Origin: Parasulfuritortus cantonensis
GTDB lineage: Bacteria > Pseudomonadota > Gammaproteobacteria > Burkholderiales > Thiobacillaceae
DNA length: 52,922 nucleotides
Direction: 5' to 3'
NCBI RefSeq assembly: GCF_004337445.1
Contig: NZ_SJZB01000026.1
Coordinates: forward strand, 1 to 52,922
A program made the position numbers and the translations under genes. Below the pieces are notes generated by a model. It worked only from the letters and a program-made list of their open reading frames with translations. It did not search any database and was not told the origin of the DNA. Of this stretch, positions 38,646-51,347 are shown in pieces; the stretch's first letter is position 1; the number at the start of each line of letters is the position of its first letter.

Positions 38646-39914
38646 ATGCAAATCGATGCCGAACGCCGCAACCAGTTGGACTGGCTGATCCAGGTGGCCT
38701 ACACCAGCTGGCGCATGTTCGTGAAGAACGAGCTACCCAACCATGCCGCCGCGACGGCCTTCTATTTCCTGCTCTCGACCGCGCCGCTGGTACTCCTGGT
38801 CACCTACGCCGCCCAGGCCCTGAGCCGGCTGGCCGAGACCTCCAACCTGGCGGCCATGCTCTTGGCCGCCTTCTACAGCCAGTTCCACCTCGACGAGCTG
38901 ATGACCATGGGCTTCATCCCGAGCGGCGCCGGCGCCGCCGTCGGGGGCGCCAGCCTGGTCACCCTGGTGCTGTCCTCGCGTGGCATGGTCAATGCCGTCC
39001 AGTCGGCCTTCCGGGTCATCTTCCCGGACGACTCCAAGCGCAAGATGATCGTCTCCTGGTCCCTGCCGCTGATCATCATCCCCGCCGTCTTCCTGCTCGT
39101 CATCCTGGCCGTCCTGGCCCAGGGGGCGCTCAGCTTCCTGGCCGCCGGCGACCTGCTCGGCGCCGGCAGCGCACGGTTTCTGCAGATCACCAACACGCTG
39201 CTTGTCGTCGCGGCGGTCTGGGGCCTGATCTTCACCACCTATTGGCGCCTGCCGATGCAGCACCCCCGGGCCCGCCTGGCCATGGCGTTCGCCCTCTTTT
39301 CGGTCATCTCCCTGGCCATCTTCTCGTACGGCTTCAGCCTGTTCTTCTCGATCGAGAAATACCGCGCCGTCTACGGCGCCCTGGGCGGCGTGGTGTTCAT
39401 CCTGATCGGGGCCTACTTCGCCTGCCTGACTTTCTATTTCTGGGCCCAGTGCCTGTATGCCATGACCAAGGTCGACGTCGCCGCCCTCGAGCGCCTGTTC
39501 CTGGGCGGAGCCGATCCGGCCGGCGGCAACCGCCTCGAGGGCTGGGTGTTCGGCCGCGCCAGCCGCCTGCTCGACAGCTACGGCCAGACCTTCGAACCCG
39601 GTGCCCACCTGATCGAGGAAGGCGATGCCAGCGACTGCGCCTACTACCTGTATTCCGGACGCGTCGGCCTGTACAAGCGGATCAACGACGAGGAACGCAA
39701 GCTGACCAGCCTCGACGCCGGCGAACTTTTCGGCGAAATGGCCTATCTATTGAAGGAAAAACGCACGGCCACGGTGCTCGCGGAGACGGAGGTCGTCGCG
39801 CTGGTCCTGCCCCCCGCCATGCTGGAGGAACTGATGCGCTATTCCGCGCCCTTGTCGCGCCGTGTCATCGGGGTCCTCTGCCAGCGCCTGCAACGCATGA
39901 ACCAGCAAACCTGA
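38646..39914 (+). CDS. YihY/BrkB-family membrane protein fused to a cyclic-nucleotide-binding domain
   Basis: A 422-residue fusion. Residues about 1-285 form the six-helix YihY/BrkB membrane domain (NELPNHAAATAFYFLLSTAP, LVLSSRGMVNAVQSAFRV and YRAVYGALGGVVFILIGAYF). Residues about 300-420 are a cNMP-binding-like beta-roll (FEPGAHLIEEGDASDCAYYL, YSGRVGLYK, DAGELFGEMAYLLKEKRTAT), as in Crp-type proteins but without an HTH. The cassette GELFGEMAYL matches the phosphate-binding pattern, although the usual Arg after it is not obvious. This combination is uncommon: most YihY proteins stop after the membrane part. A cyclic-nucleotide-gated membrane function is speculative. Confidence 0.85.
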   Translation: MQIDAERRNQLDWLIQVAYTSWRMFVKNELPNHAAATAFYFLLSTAPLVLLVTYAAQALSRLAETSNLAAMLLAAFYSQFHLDELMTMGFIPSGAGAAVGGASLVTLVLSSRGMVNAVQSAFRVIFPDDSKRKMIVSWSLPLIIIPAVFLLVILAVLAQGALSFLAAGDLLGAGSARFLQITNTLLVVAAVWGLIFTTYWRLPMQHPRARLAMAFALFSVISLAIFSYGFSLFFSIEKYRAVYGALGGVVFILIGAYFACLTFYFWAQCLYAMTKVDVAALERLFLGGADPAGGNRLEGWVFGRASRLLDSYGQTFEPGAHLIEEGDASDCAYYLYSGRVGLYKRINDEERKLTSLDAGELFGEMAYLLKEKRTATVLAETEVVALVLPPAMLEELMRYSAPLSRRVIGVLCQRLQRMNQQT

Positions 39915-39936
39915 ACCGCGTTCGAGGACACGCAAT

Positions 39937-40479
39937 ATGAACCTGAAATCCGGCCTGCCCATTCTGCTCGCCGTCCTGATCGGCGTACCGGCCTGGGCCA
40001 CCGACGGCATCATGCTCCGCGACGACACCCTGCGCGCCAGCGCCTCGGCGAGCGCGGCCAGCCTGGGCAAGGCGGCAAAGAACAGCAAGGTCGCCATCCT
40101 CGCCCGCCAGGGCGGCTGGACCCAGGTGCGGGCCGCTGCCAAGACCGGCTGGGTACGCCTGCTCTCGGTGCGCGCCGACGCGCCCGCGGCCAGCGCCAGC
40201 CTGGCCGACGTCGGCGCCCTGGCGCAGCGCCGGGACCCTAACAAGGTGGTGGCCACCGCCGGGCTGCGCGGCCTCAGCGAGGAGGAGCTGCGCAGTGCCC
40301 ATTACGATGCCCAGGAGATGCAGCGCCTGGAAGGCCTCGCCGTGTCGGCCGACGCGGCCAGGAAGTTCGCCGCCGAAGGCAACCTGAGCCCCGTCAAGCT
40401 CGCCTACCTGCCGGCGGAAAAGAAGAAGACGAAGGCTAAGGAATCGAACAACGGACCTTGGGAGGGACTGGGATTTTGA
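39937..40479 (+). CDS. Exported SH3-domain protein
   Basis: A 180-residue protein with a signal peptide (MNLKSGLPILLAVLIGVPAWA) and a bacterial SH3-like domain (about residues 25-80: MLRDDTLRASASASAASLG and GGWTQVRAAAKTGWVR). The C-terminal half has a charged helix and a Lys-rich tail. Periplasmic SH3 domains often bind peptidoglycan. The stop codon overlaps the TTG start of the M48 protease (TTGA), so the two are a coupled pair. Confidence 0.8.
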   Translation: MNLKSGLPILLAVLIGVPAWATDGIMLRDDTLRASASASAASLGKAAKNSKVAILARQGGWTQVRAAAKTGWVRLLSVRADAPAASASLADVGALAQRRDPNKVVATAGLRGLSEEELRSAHYDAQEMQRLEGLAVSADAARKFAAEGNLSPVKLAYLPAEKKKTKAKESNNGPWEGLGF

Positions 40480-41297
40480 AAAAGACCACGCTGGCCATGC
40501 TGCTGGCCCTGCTGTGCAGCGGCGCCCTGGCGGAGAGCCAGCCGGCGCAGACCGCCGAACGCCCGGCCGACCAGCTGCTGCGCGCCCTCCTGTCCGGCAA
40601 GATGTCGGTGGCCGAGGAACGCCGCGTCGGCGACAAGATCGCCGGCAATTTCCTGGGCGCCGTGAAGCTGGTCGCGGACCCGGCCCTGCAACGCTACGTC
40701 AACCTGGTCGGCGGCTGGGTCGCCCTGCAGAGCGATCGACCCGACCTGCCCTGGCGCTTCGGGGTGGTCGACAGCGAGGACATCAACGCCTTCTCCGCAC
40801 CGGGCGGCTATGTCTTCGTCACCAAGGGACTGTACCGGCGCCTCGGCAACGAGGCCGAGCTGGCCGGCGTGCTCGGCCACGAGATCGGCCATGTCATCCG
40901 CAAGCACCAGCTCAAGGTCATGCAGAAGTCGCAATACATCTCCACGGTGGCGGTCTTCCTCGGCAAGCAGCTCAAGAACGAGGATCAGTTGATCCAGAAC
41001 CTGGTCGGCAACGGCGCCGAGATCATGTCGCGCACCCTGGACAAGGACTCGGAATACGAAGCCGACCGGGTCGGCATGGTCCTGGCAGCGCGCGCCGGCT
41101 ACGACGCCTATGCCCTGCCCAAGGTGCTCGAGGACATCGGCCACATTTCGGACAAGGACAGCCGCCTCGCCCTGCTCTACAAGACGCACCCGGCGCCGGC
41201 CGACCGCTTCGATCACCTGGCCCAGGCCGTGGGCGACCGCCTCGACAGCGTACCCGAGGGAAAAACCCTGGACCAGCGCTTCTACCGGCTGCCCTGA
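40476..41297 (+). CDS. Exported M48 metalloprotease (BepA/LoiP-like)
   Basis: A 273-residue zinc protease with a signal peptide (KKTTLAMLLALLCSGALA) and the active-site HEIGH (in LGHEIGHVIRKH) plus the third ligand in DSEYEADRVGM. The start is a TTG overlapping the previous stop and preceded by GGGAGG; another in-frame TTG at 40458 is less likely. Periplasmic M48 proteases of this kind process or clear outer-membrane proteins. The pairing with a secreted SH3 protein suggests an envelope role. Confidence 0.88.
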   Translation: MKKTTLAMLLALLCSGALAESQPAQTAERPADQLLRALLSGKMSVAEERRVGDKIAGNFLGAVKLVADPALQRYVNLVGGWVALQSDRPDLPWRFGVVDSEDINAFSAPGGYVFVTKGLYRRLGNEAELAGVLGHEIGHVIRKHQLKVMQKSQYISTVAVFLGKQLKNEDQLIQNLVGNGAEIMSRTLDKDSEYEADRVGMVLAARAGYDAYALPKVLEDIGHISDKDSRLALLYKTHPAPADRFDHLAQAVGDRLDSVPEGKTLDQRFYRLP

Positions 41298-41395
41298 GCG
41301 GGGCCGAAAATCTTCCGCCGGCCCAGTTTACCTGCGCCCCCACGGCAAGCTAAACTGCCGGCTGTATCAAGCCGTTACTGGGGGAGTACGCGGCA

Positions 41396-42340
41396 ATGTC
41401 CGTCAAGCATCCTATCGTTGCCGTGACCGGTTCGACCGGGGCCGGCCTGTCCTTCGTCCGCCATGCCTTCAAGGACATCTTCCGCCGCCTCGGCATCAAG
41501 CCGGCGCTGATCCATGGCGATTCGTTCCGGCGCTATACCGAGCGCCAGTTCCAGGCGCTGCTCCATGAGGCGCGGGAAAGTAGCCGCCACCTGTCCTGGT
41601 TCGGCCCGGAGTGCAACTACCTGGCCGAACTGGAGGCCTTGTTCCGCACCTACGGCACCACCGGCAACGGCATCAGCCGCGACTATGCCCACAACGATGA
41701 CCATGCCGTCGAGTTAGGCGTGCCGGTCGGCGAATTCACCGCCTGGCACCCGCTCACCGAGGGCAGCGACATCCTGCTCTACGAAGGCCAGCACGGCGGC
41801 GTCAAGGCCGACACCTGGACCCGGCGCCGGGAAAGCTTCGACTTTCCGCCCGACATCGACCGGCGCAAGAACGCGGTCGGCATCGACGTCGCCAAGCACG
41901 TCGACCTGCTGATCGGCATCGTCCCGGCCATCAACCTGGAATGGATCCAGAAGATCCACCGCGACTGCGACAAGCACCGCTGCACGCCGGATGAAAGCGT
42001 CGAAACCATCCTGCGCCGCCTGGACGACTACATCCATTACATCGTGCCGCAGTTCGCCCTCACCGACATCAACATCCAGCGCATTCCGCTGGTCGACACC
42101 TCCAACCCGTTCGTCGCCCGCGACGTGCCGGCAGCCGACGAGTCGGCCCTGGTGATCCACTTCCGCGACCGCCAGCGGCACAACTTCCGCGACATCATGG
42201 ACCGTATCCCCGGCGCCAGGATGACCCGGCCGTCCACCCTGCTGGTGCCGGGTGGCAAGCTGCGTCTGGCCCTGGCCGTGATCTGCGGACCGATCCTGGA
42301 GGAGATGATGGACAAGCGGGCCGCGGCCCTGGCGTCCTGA
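41396..42340 (+). CDS. prkB: Phosphoribulokinase
   Basis: The 314-residue kinase makes ribulose-1,5-bisphosphate from ribulose-5-phosphate for the Calvin cycle. It is of the proteobacterial type: the P-loop region TGSTGAGLSFVRHAF, HGDSFRRYTERQF, the segment WFGPECNYLAELEALF, YEGQHGGVKADTWT and NLEWIQKIHRDCDKHRCT, VDTSNPFVARDVPAADES. The P-loop reads GAGLS where related enzymes have GAGTT or GAGTS. No RuBisCO genes are in the window; non-autotrophs such as E. coli also carry a PrkB, so autotrophy is likely but not proven. It stands alone between the M48 gene and mfd. Confidence 0.93.
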   Translation: MSVKHPIVAVTGSTGAGLSFVRHAFKDIFRRLGIKPALIHGDSFRRYTERQFQALLHEARESSRHLSWFGPECNYLAELEALFRTYGTTGNGISRDYAHNDDHAVELGVPVGEFTAWHPLTEGSDILLYEGQHGGVKADTWTRRRESFDFPPDIDRRKNAVGIDVAKHVDLLIGIVPAINLEWIQKIHRDCDKHRCTPDESVETILRRLDDYIHYIVPQFALTDINIQRIPLVDTSNPFVARDVPAADESALVIHFRDRQRHNFRDIMDRIPGARMTRPSTLLVPGGKLRLALAVICGPILEEMMDKRAAALAS

Positions 42341-42347
42341 CGCGTAT

Positions 42348-42368
42348 CCGGCCCGGCTCCGGCCGGGC
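42348..42368 (+). terminator. Weak hairpin after phosphoribulokinase
   Basis: GCCCGG and CCGGGC form a 6-bp stem with a 6-base loop just after the prk stop codon. There is no T-run, so it is at best a weak terminator. Confidence 0.25.
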
Positions 42369-42435
42369 ATCAATCCAGGTGACCGGGACGGCCCGACGGG
42401 AGACAATGACGGGCTGACCGCAATCGTTCCACGTC

Positions 42436-45863
<3,428 letters not shown>

Positions 45864-46750
45864 AGGTGTTCTCGGCCGCCTGCAGGGTCACCTGGCGCTG
45901 CTGCAGCTCGACGATGGCAGCGGCGGAATCCAGTTCGGTGAGCTTGCTGAGGGCGTTCTGGTCGTTCTGCAACAGGCTGGTGGTGGATTCCTGCGTGCTG
46001 GTCAGCTCCACGTAACGACCTGACACGTCCGACTCGATCATGCGCAGGTTGCTCAGGGCGCTGCTGACCAGGTCGGTCGCACTGGTGAAATCGCTGGCGG
46101 TCGCCGTACCGTCGCGCAGCGCCGTGGCGATCTGGTCCAGGCTGCTCAGCAGGTCGTTCGTCGTGCCCGCCTGCATCACGGTGTCGAGCGTGTCGTTGGT
46201 CTGCAGATAGCGGCCCGCCTCGATCTCCGTCTTGCGCACGCCGGTGTCGCCGTAATAGGTCGTCGACTGCGGCGAGGCGGCGCCTTCGTAGACGGAGGCG
46301 TGCTCGTACGGCAGGGTGTCGGTCTGGAACCCCGAGAACAGGTAGTTGCCCGAGGAATCCTTGTAATTCGCCAGGCTCTTGATGTGCTGGTACAGGTTGC
46401 TCAGTTGCGCGGCAACCTGCTGGCGGGCCTCGGCATCCTCGGACCCGGTCGTGCTCATGACCAGGCTGCGCACGGACGAGAGGGCGTCGTCGAGTTCGTT
46501 CAGAACGGTCTGCTCCTCCTGGATGCCGATCTCGGCCTTGGTCTGGTTGGCTTGGTACTGGGTGCGCTGGGCGACCCGGTCGGCCAGGTACAGGGCGCGC
46601 GTGGCCTCGATCGGGGAATCCTTGGCGGCCAGGTACTTGGTTTCGGTCGCCACCTGCTGGCTCAGGCGGGCGATCTTGGCCTGCTGGTCGCGGATACCCG
46701 CCAGGGTGGCGCTGTAATAACTCAGGCTGCTGACTCGCATGGCTAGGCTC

Positions 46751-48415
46751 CTATTGCATTGCGCCCAGGACGGCATCGAATAGCGTCGAGGACACCTGGA
46801 TGGCTTTGGCGGCGGCCTGGTAGGCCTGCTGGAGCTGGATCAGCTTGACCGCCTCCTCGTCCAGGTTCACCCCCGAGACCGATTGCAGGGAATCGTAGGA
46901 CTGCTGGTACAGCGAGGTGAAGTTGCTCACGTTGGTATCGGCCGAATTGGCGTAGGTGGCATTGCGGCCGACCAGCGCCGTGTTGTACTCGGACAGCGTC
47001 GAACTGCCGATCACGGCCTCGTTCTGCAAGCCCGCCAGCAGCAGGGCGTTGCCGTTGTCGCCCGGCCCGGAATAGGCGCCGGAGTTGTCGATCGTGAAGG
47101 TATCGCCGTCGGCGATGCCGCCGCTGCCGTCGGTGATGGCCACGCTGATGCCGTCGAAGGTCATCGTCGCGCCGCTCGTGTAGGTGAAGGAGCCCACCAC
47201 GTTGGCGCTGGCATCGGTGACCGTGACGGTGCCCGCGTTGTAGCTCAGCGTATAGGGGGCATCGGCCAGCGGCCGGGTGACCGTCTCGGACAGGGTCACG
47301 GCACCGATGCTGGCGTCGCCCGAGTTGCCGGCGTCGGCCGCCGCGCTCACCCCCTGGCTGGCCGCGGCCACCTGCGAGGCCTGCGAGATGACGACCGCCA
47401 GCGTGCCCGCGGGCGAGGTCGCCGAATAGCTGAAGAAGGCCGTCCCGGCGGCGCCGTTGAGGTCATAGCCGGCCTCGTGCTGGCTGTTGAAGGCGTCGGC
47501 CAGGCTCTGGGCGAGCTGGTCGAGGTCGGCGATCGACGGATTCAGCACCTCGTCCCGGAAGGCGAACAAGCCGCCCAGGCTGCCGGACGTGATGCTGCTC
47601 GGGTCGATGACCTCGGTCGCCGTACTGTTCGGGATCTCCATGGCCAGGATGGTCTGGGTCGGATCGGCGGAATCGCTGACCGCCACCACGTGGCGCACGG
47701 CGGTGCCGACCACCAGTGGCTGGCCGTTGCCGATCATGACCGCGACGGTGCCGTCGCTCTGCTGGATGGAACTGACGTTGACCAGTTTGCCGAGCTCGTT
47801 GACCAACTGGTCGCGCTGGTCGAGCAGGTCGTTGGGGGTCTGCCCGGAGCCCTGGGCGCGCGCGATTTCGGCGTTGAGGCTCTGGATCTGGTCGGCATAG
47901 CTGTTGATCTGGGTGGCGATGGTCGAGACCTCGCTGTTGATCTCGGTCTTGATCGACTGCAGGTTGTCCGCCAGCAGGTTGAAGCGGCTGGCCAGGCTGT
48001 TGGCCGTGGAGATCATCTGCTGGCGCGCCGTCAGCGAGGTCGGATCGTTGGCGACCTCGCTGACCGCGCTGAAGAAGGTCTGCAGGGGCGTGCTGAGCCC
48101 GGTGGAACTGCCGCCCAGCAGGGCGTCGACCTCGCTGGCATAGCTGGAGTAGGCCTCGGCCGCGCTCAGCTGGGTCTGGTAGTTCTGGGTCTGGCTGGTC
48201 AGGAACTGGTCGTAGATGCGCCGCACGGTATCGACCTGCACCCCGGTGCCCAGGTAGCCGCCGCCGGAATACTGCGGTGTCGAGGCGGACTGCACGACCT
48301 CCTGGCGGGTATAGCCCGCGGTGTTGGCGTTGGCGATGTTCTGCTGCACCGTGCGGATGCCCGCCATCGCGGCGTTCAGGCCGCTCAGGCTGATGTTCAG
48401 TAAACCCGTTCCCAT
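46751..48415 (-). CDS. flgK: Flagellar hook-associated protein FlgK
   Basis: A 554-residue hook-filament junction protein 1. It opens MGTGLLNISLSGLNAAMAGI followed by NIANANTAGYTRQEV, the classic FlgK/rod-hook start, and ends with a coiled C-terminal region (LDEEAVKLIQLQQAYQAAAK). A variable, beta-rich central part (about 230-440) is typical of exposed hook-associated domains. Good site GAAAGGAAGGACC before the ATG. Part of the flgF-L run. Confidence 0.95.
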   Translation of the reverse strand: MGTGLLNISLSGLNAAMAGIRTVQQNIANANTAGYTRQEVVQSASTPQYSGGGYLGTGVQVDTVRRIYDQFLTSQTQNYQTQLSAAEAYSSYASEVDALLGGSSTGLSTPLQTFFSAVSEVANDPTSLTARQQMISTANSLASRFNLLADNLQSIKTEINSEVSTIATQINSYADQIQSLNAEIARAQGSGQTPNDLLDQRDQLVNELGKLVNVSSIQQSDGTVAVMIGNGQPLVVGTAVRHVVAVSDSADPTQTILAMEIPNSTATEVIDPSSITSGSLGGLFAFRDEVLNPSIADLDQLAQSLADAFNSQHEAGYDLNGAAGTAFFSYSATSPAGTLAVVISQASQVAAASQGVSAAADAGNSGDASIGAVTLSETVTRPLADAPYTLSYNAGTVTVTDASANVVGSFTYTSGATMTFDGISVAITDGSGGIADGDTFTIDNSGAYSGPGDNGNALLLAGLQNEAVIGSSTLSEYNTALVGRNATYANSADTNVSNFTSLYQQSYDSLQSVSGVNLDEEAVKLIQLQQAYQAAAKAIQVSSTLFDAVLGAMQ

Positions 48416-48456
48416 GGTCCTTCCTTTCGGCTATCCCGGTTAACGACGCGCACCGG

Positions 48457-49401
48457 TCAAACTTGATTCAGCCAGGCGGTCACGCTCGTGATGGTCCGCT
48501 TGAGCTTGTCGGCGTAGGCCGGGTCGCTCGCGTAGCCACCCCCGGCCAGGCCGCTGACGAACGCCTCGGCATCCTCGCCGGCGGCGGCCGCATCGGCATA
48601 ACGGTCCTGCAACAGACGGGCGTAGTCGGCGAAGCCTTCGCCATAGTCGGCGTAGGCCCGGAACCGCTGCGCCACCTTCATGGCCACGCCCTGGCGGTAT
48701 TCGGTCGTCGTGGTCTGCGCGCTCGCGCCGCCCCAGCCGGTCGCCTTGATGCCGAACAGGTTGTGGCTGGCGGAACCGTCCTCGGCGACGATCTCGTGTT
48801 GGCCCCAGCCGGACTCCAGGGCGGCGTGGGCAATGATGAAACGCGCCGGCACCCCGGTCGCGGCCTCGGCCTGGCGGGCGTAGGGCAGCATGCCGTTGAT
48901 GAAGTTGCCCTTGCGGTCGTTCGAGACCGGCCCGGGCCGCGCGGCACCCGGCTTCTCCAGGGGCACGGGCTGGAGCGGCTTCTCGAGCGGAATCGGCGCG
49001 CTCGGGCGCAGCAACGGCACCGCCGCGGTCTCGCCGCCGCCCTCCTCCGGCTCCTCGGCCAGCTGTTCCGCGATCTTCTTCGCCTTGGCCTCGACGTCGA
49101 GCCGGCGCACGATGGCATCGGCCAGGCCGAGGCTGCCGGTATTCACCATCTTCTGCGCCCATTGCTGGTCCAGCAGCTCCTGGTACAGCTTCAGGCTGGT
49201 GCTGTCGCCGAACGGATCGCCCTCGCTGGTCAGCTTGGTCTCGCGCATGGTCTTCAGCATGATCTGCACGAACATGGCCTCGAACTGCTTGGCCGCCGCC
49301 CGGATCGCCTCGGGATCGCCGGAGGCGGCACCGAAGCGGAGCGCCTGGGCGCCCTGGACGTCGACCGACAGGCGGTCTGCCAGGTTGGCGGCCGCCAGCA
49401 T
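48457..49401 (-). CDS. flgJ: Flagellar protein FlgJ (rod cap and muramidase)
   Basis: A 314-residue protein. The N-terminal rod-binding domain (about 25-100, KQFEAMFVQIMLKTMRETKL) caps the growing rod; the C-terminal glucosaminidase-like domain (about 165-314, ARFIIAHAALESGWGQHEI) opens peptidoglycan to let the rod through, with the catalytic Glu in ALESGWG. A proline/glutamate-rich linker joins them. The start overlaps the flgI stop. Confidence 0.94.
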   Translation of the reverse strand: MLAAANLADRLSVDVQGAQALRFGAASGDPEAIRAAAKQFEAMFVQIMLKTMRETKLTSEGDPFGDSTSLKLYQELLDQQWAQKMVNTGSLGLADAIVRRLDVEAKAKKIAEQLAEEPEEGGGETAAVPLLRPSAPIPLEKPLQPVPLEKPGAARPGPVSNDRKGNFINGMLPYARQAEAATGVPARFIIAHAALESGWGQHEIVAEDGSASHNLFGIKATGWGGASAQTTTTEYRQGVAMKVAQRFRAYADYGEGFADYARLLQDRYADAAAAGEDAEAFVSGLAGGGYASDPAYADKLKRTITSVTAWLNQV

Positions 49402-50516
49402 CAGATGACCTCCAGTTCGGCCTTCAGGGCGCCCGACGCCTTCATCGCCTGCAGGATGGCGAGCAGGTCCTGGGGTGTCGCGCCGACCGCGTTCAAGGCC
49501 TTGACCACGTCGCCCAGCGTCGCCGCGGCCGGCATGACGATCAACTCACCCTTGTCGCTCTTGACCTGCACGTCGGCGCTCTGGGTGACCACGGTCTGGC
49601 CGCCGGAGAGCGGATTGGGCTGGCTGACCTGGGATTCCCCTGTGATGGTGACCGACAGGTTGCCGTGCGCGATGGCGCACTTGTCCAGGGTCACCAGCTG
49701 GTTCATGACGATGGAGCCGGTGCGCGCGTTCAGGATCACCTTGGGTGTCGGCTGGCCCGGATTCAGGTTGACGTTCTCCAACTGGGCCAGGAAGGCGATG
49801 CGCTGGCCCGGGTCATGCGGCGCCTTGACCTGGATCAGGCGGCCGTCCAGGGGCAACGCGGTGCCGCGTCCGAAGGCGCGGTCGATCGCCTCGGTCGCGC
49901 GGCTGGCCGTGGTGAAATCGGATTCCTTGAGTTCCAGCTGGACGAAGTCGCCCTGGGCCAGGTTGCTGGCGACCGCCCGTTCGACGGTGGCCCCGGCCGG
50001 GATACGGCCGGCGGACAGGTGGTTGACCACCTGGCTGGAACCGCCCGCGGCGGCGCCGGCGCCGCCCACCAGGACGTTGCCCTGGGCGACCGCATAGACC
50101 TGGCCGTCGGCGCCCTTGAGGGTCGACATGAGCAGGGTGCCACCACGCAGGCTCTTGGCGTTGTCGAGCGCCGAGACGGTGACGTCGATGGTCTGGCCCG
50201 GCTTGGCGAAGGCCGGCAGGCTGGCGGTAAGCATGACCGCGGAGACGTTTTTCAACGAGATGGTGTCGGTGCTGGGCAGGTTGACGCCCATCTGGTTGAG
50301 CATGGAGATCAGGCTCTGCTGGGCGAACTTGCTGGTCGCGCCGGTGCCGTCCAGGCCGACCACCAGGCCGTAGCCGACCAGTTGGTTGTCGCGCACGCCG
50401 GCGATGTTGGCGATGTCCTTGATGCGGTCGGCCCGGGCCGCGACCGGCGCCAGGCCGATCAGGCAAGCCATCAGGAGGCAGGCGACGAGGGACGGGGAAC
50501 GGGGCCGGGATGTCAT
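49401..50516 (-). CDS. flgI: Flagellar P-ring protein FlgI
   Basis: A 371-residue periplasmic P-ring subunit with a signal peptide (SLVACLLMACLIGLAPVAARA) followed by DRIKDIANIAGVRDNQLVGY, the conserved mature start. The pattern VNLPSTDTISLKNVSAVMLT and the end VGATPQDLLAILQAMKASGA are typical. It assembles around the rod in the peptidoglycan layer. Overlaps flgJ by one base. Confidence 0.96.
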   Translation of the reverse strand: MTSRPRSPSLVACLLMACLIGLAPVAARADRIKDIANIAGVRDNQLVGYGLVVGLDGTGATSKFAQQSLISMLNQMGVNLPSTDTISLKNVSAVMLTASLPAFAKPGQTIDVTVSALDNAKSLRGGTLLMSTLKGADGQVYAVAQGNVLVGGAGAAAGGSSQVVNHLSAGRIPAGATVERAVASNLAQGDFVQLELKESDFTTASRATEAIDRAFGRGTALPLDGRLIQVKAPHDPGQRIAFLAQLENVNLNPGQPTPKVILNARTGSIVMNQLVTLDKCAIAHGNLSVTITGESQVSQPNPLSGGQTVVTQSADVQVKSDKGELIVMPAAATLGDVVKALNAVGATPQDLLAILQAMKASGALKAELEVI

Positions 50517-50526
50517 CGCACCCTCC

Positions 50527-51195
50527 TCAATAGGGCAGCACGGTCAGGAAGAACCGGGCCAGCATGCTGGTGAGCTGGGCCGGGTCGATGGACTGCGAAT
50601 TCTTGGACTCGATCTTGGCGTCGGCGACCTGGGTCGAGTTCACGGTACCCTCGCGCGTGATGTCGCGCGGGTTCACCACGCCGGCCAGACGGATGTACTC
50701 GGTATCGTTGTTGACGGCGACCTGCTTCTCGCCGGAAACGACCAAGTTGCCGTTGGGCAGGACCTCGATCACGGTCACCGTGATCGAGCCGGTGACGCTG
50801 TTGTTGTTCGTCTCGTCGTCCTTGTAATGCTGGTTCAAGCTGGAATCCGGGCTCCAGGTGGTGGCACCCACGGGCAGCTTGGCGCCCAGCACGCGCGGCG
50901 TCGGTACGCTGATGTCGGCGGTCGCGCTACGGTCTTCCTTGGTCTCGGACTTGCGCTTGACCTCGGTCTTCTCGACCAGCTTCACGGTCACGGTGTCGCC
51001 GACGTTGCGGGCGCGCCGGTCCTCGAACAGGGCCAGGCCCCGGTTGGCCTGGAAGATCGCGCCGTTGCTCGGCGGGACCTGGGCCGGCATGGGCGGGCGC
51101 GCCGACAGCGGCTGCTGGATGGCGGTCGAGGGGGCTGTCGAGCATCCCGCCAGCAGGGCCGGGACGAGGAGGAGCCGGAGCAGCGATTTGGACAT
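50527..51195 (-). CDS. flgH: Flagellar L-ring lipoprotein FlgH
   Basis: A 222-residue outer-membrane L-ring lipoprotein. The lipobox LLAGCST places the lipidated Cys at residue 18 after the signal MSKSLLRLLLVPALLAG. The mature part includes NGAIFQANRGLALFEDRRAR and NVGDTVTVKLVEKT, family hallmarks, and ends MLARFFLTVLPY. The start at 51195 was chosen for its signal peptide; the open frame extends 46 codons upstream. Confidence 0.95.
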   Translation of the reverse strand: MSKSLLRLLLVPALLAGCSTAPSTAIQQPLSARPPMPAQVPPSNGAIFQANRGLALFEDRRARNVGDTVTVKLVEKTEVKRKSETKEDRSATADISVPTPRVLGAKLPVGATTWSPDSSLNQHYKDDETNNNSVTGSITVTVIEVLPNGNLVVSGEKQVAVNNDTEYIRLAGVVNPRDITREGTVNSTQVADAKIESKNSQSIDPAQLTSMLARFFLTVLPY

Positions 51196-51313
51196 GGCGG
51201 ACAATCCAATACGTATCGACCAGCAATAGGCAAGCCGCGTGCCAATCCACAAGCCATTAAAAAACAGTGGGTTGCAAACCTCCGCCCGGCCAGCTCCGGA
51301 CGGCGCGGCAATT

Positions 51314-51334
51314 CTTGCCGGGGCCACCGGCAAG
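51314..51334. other. Eight-bp hairpin between flgG and flgH
   Basis: CTTGCCGG and CCGGCAAG form a perfect stem with a 5-base loop in the 152-base gap between flgG and flgH. It may protect the flgFG mRNA end or modulate flgH expression. No T-run follows on either strand. Confidence 0.45.
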
Positions 51335-51347
51335 CCCTTACCGCGGC

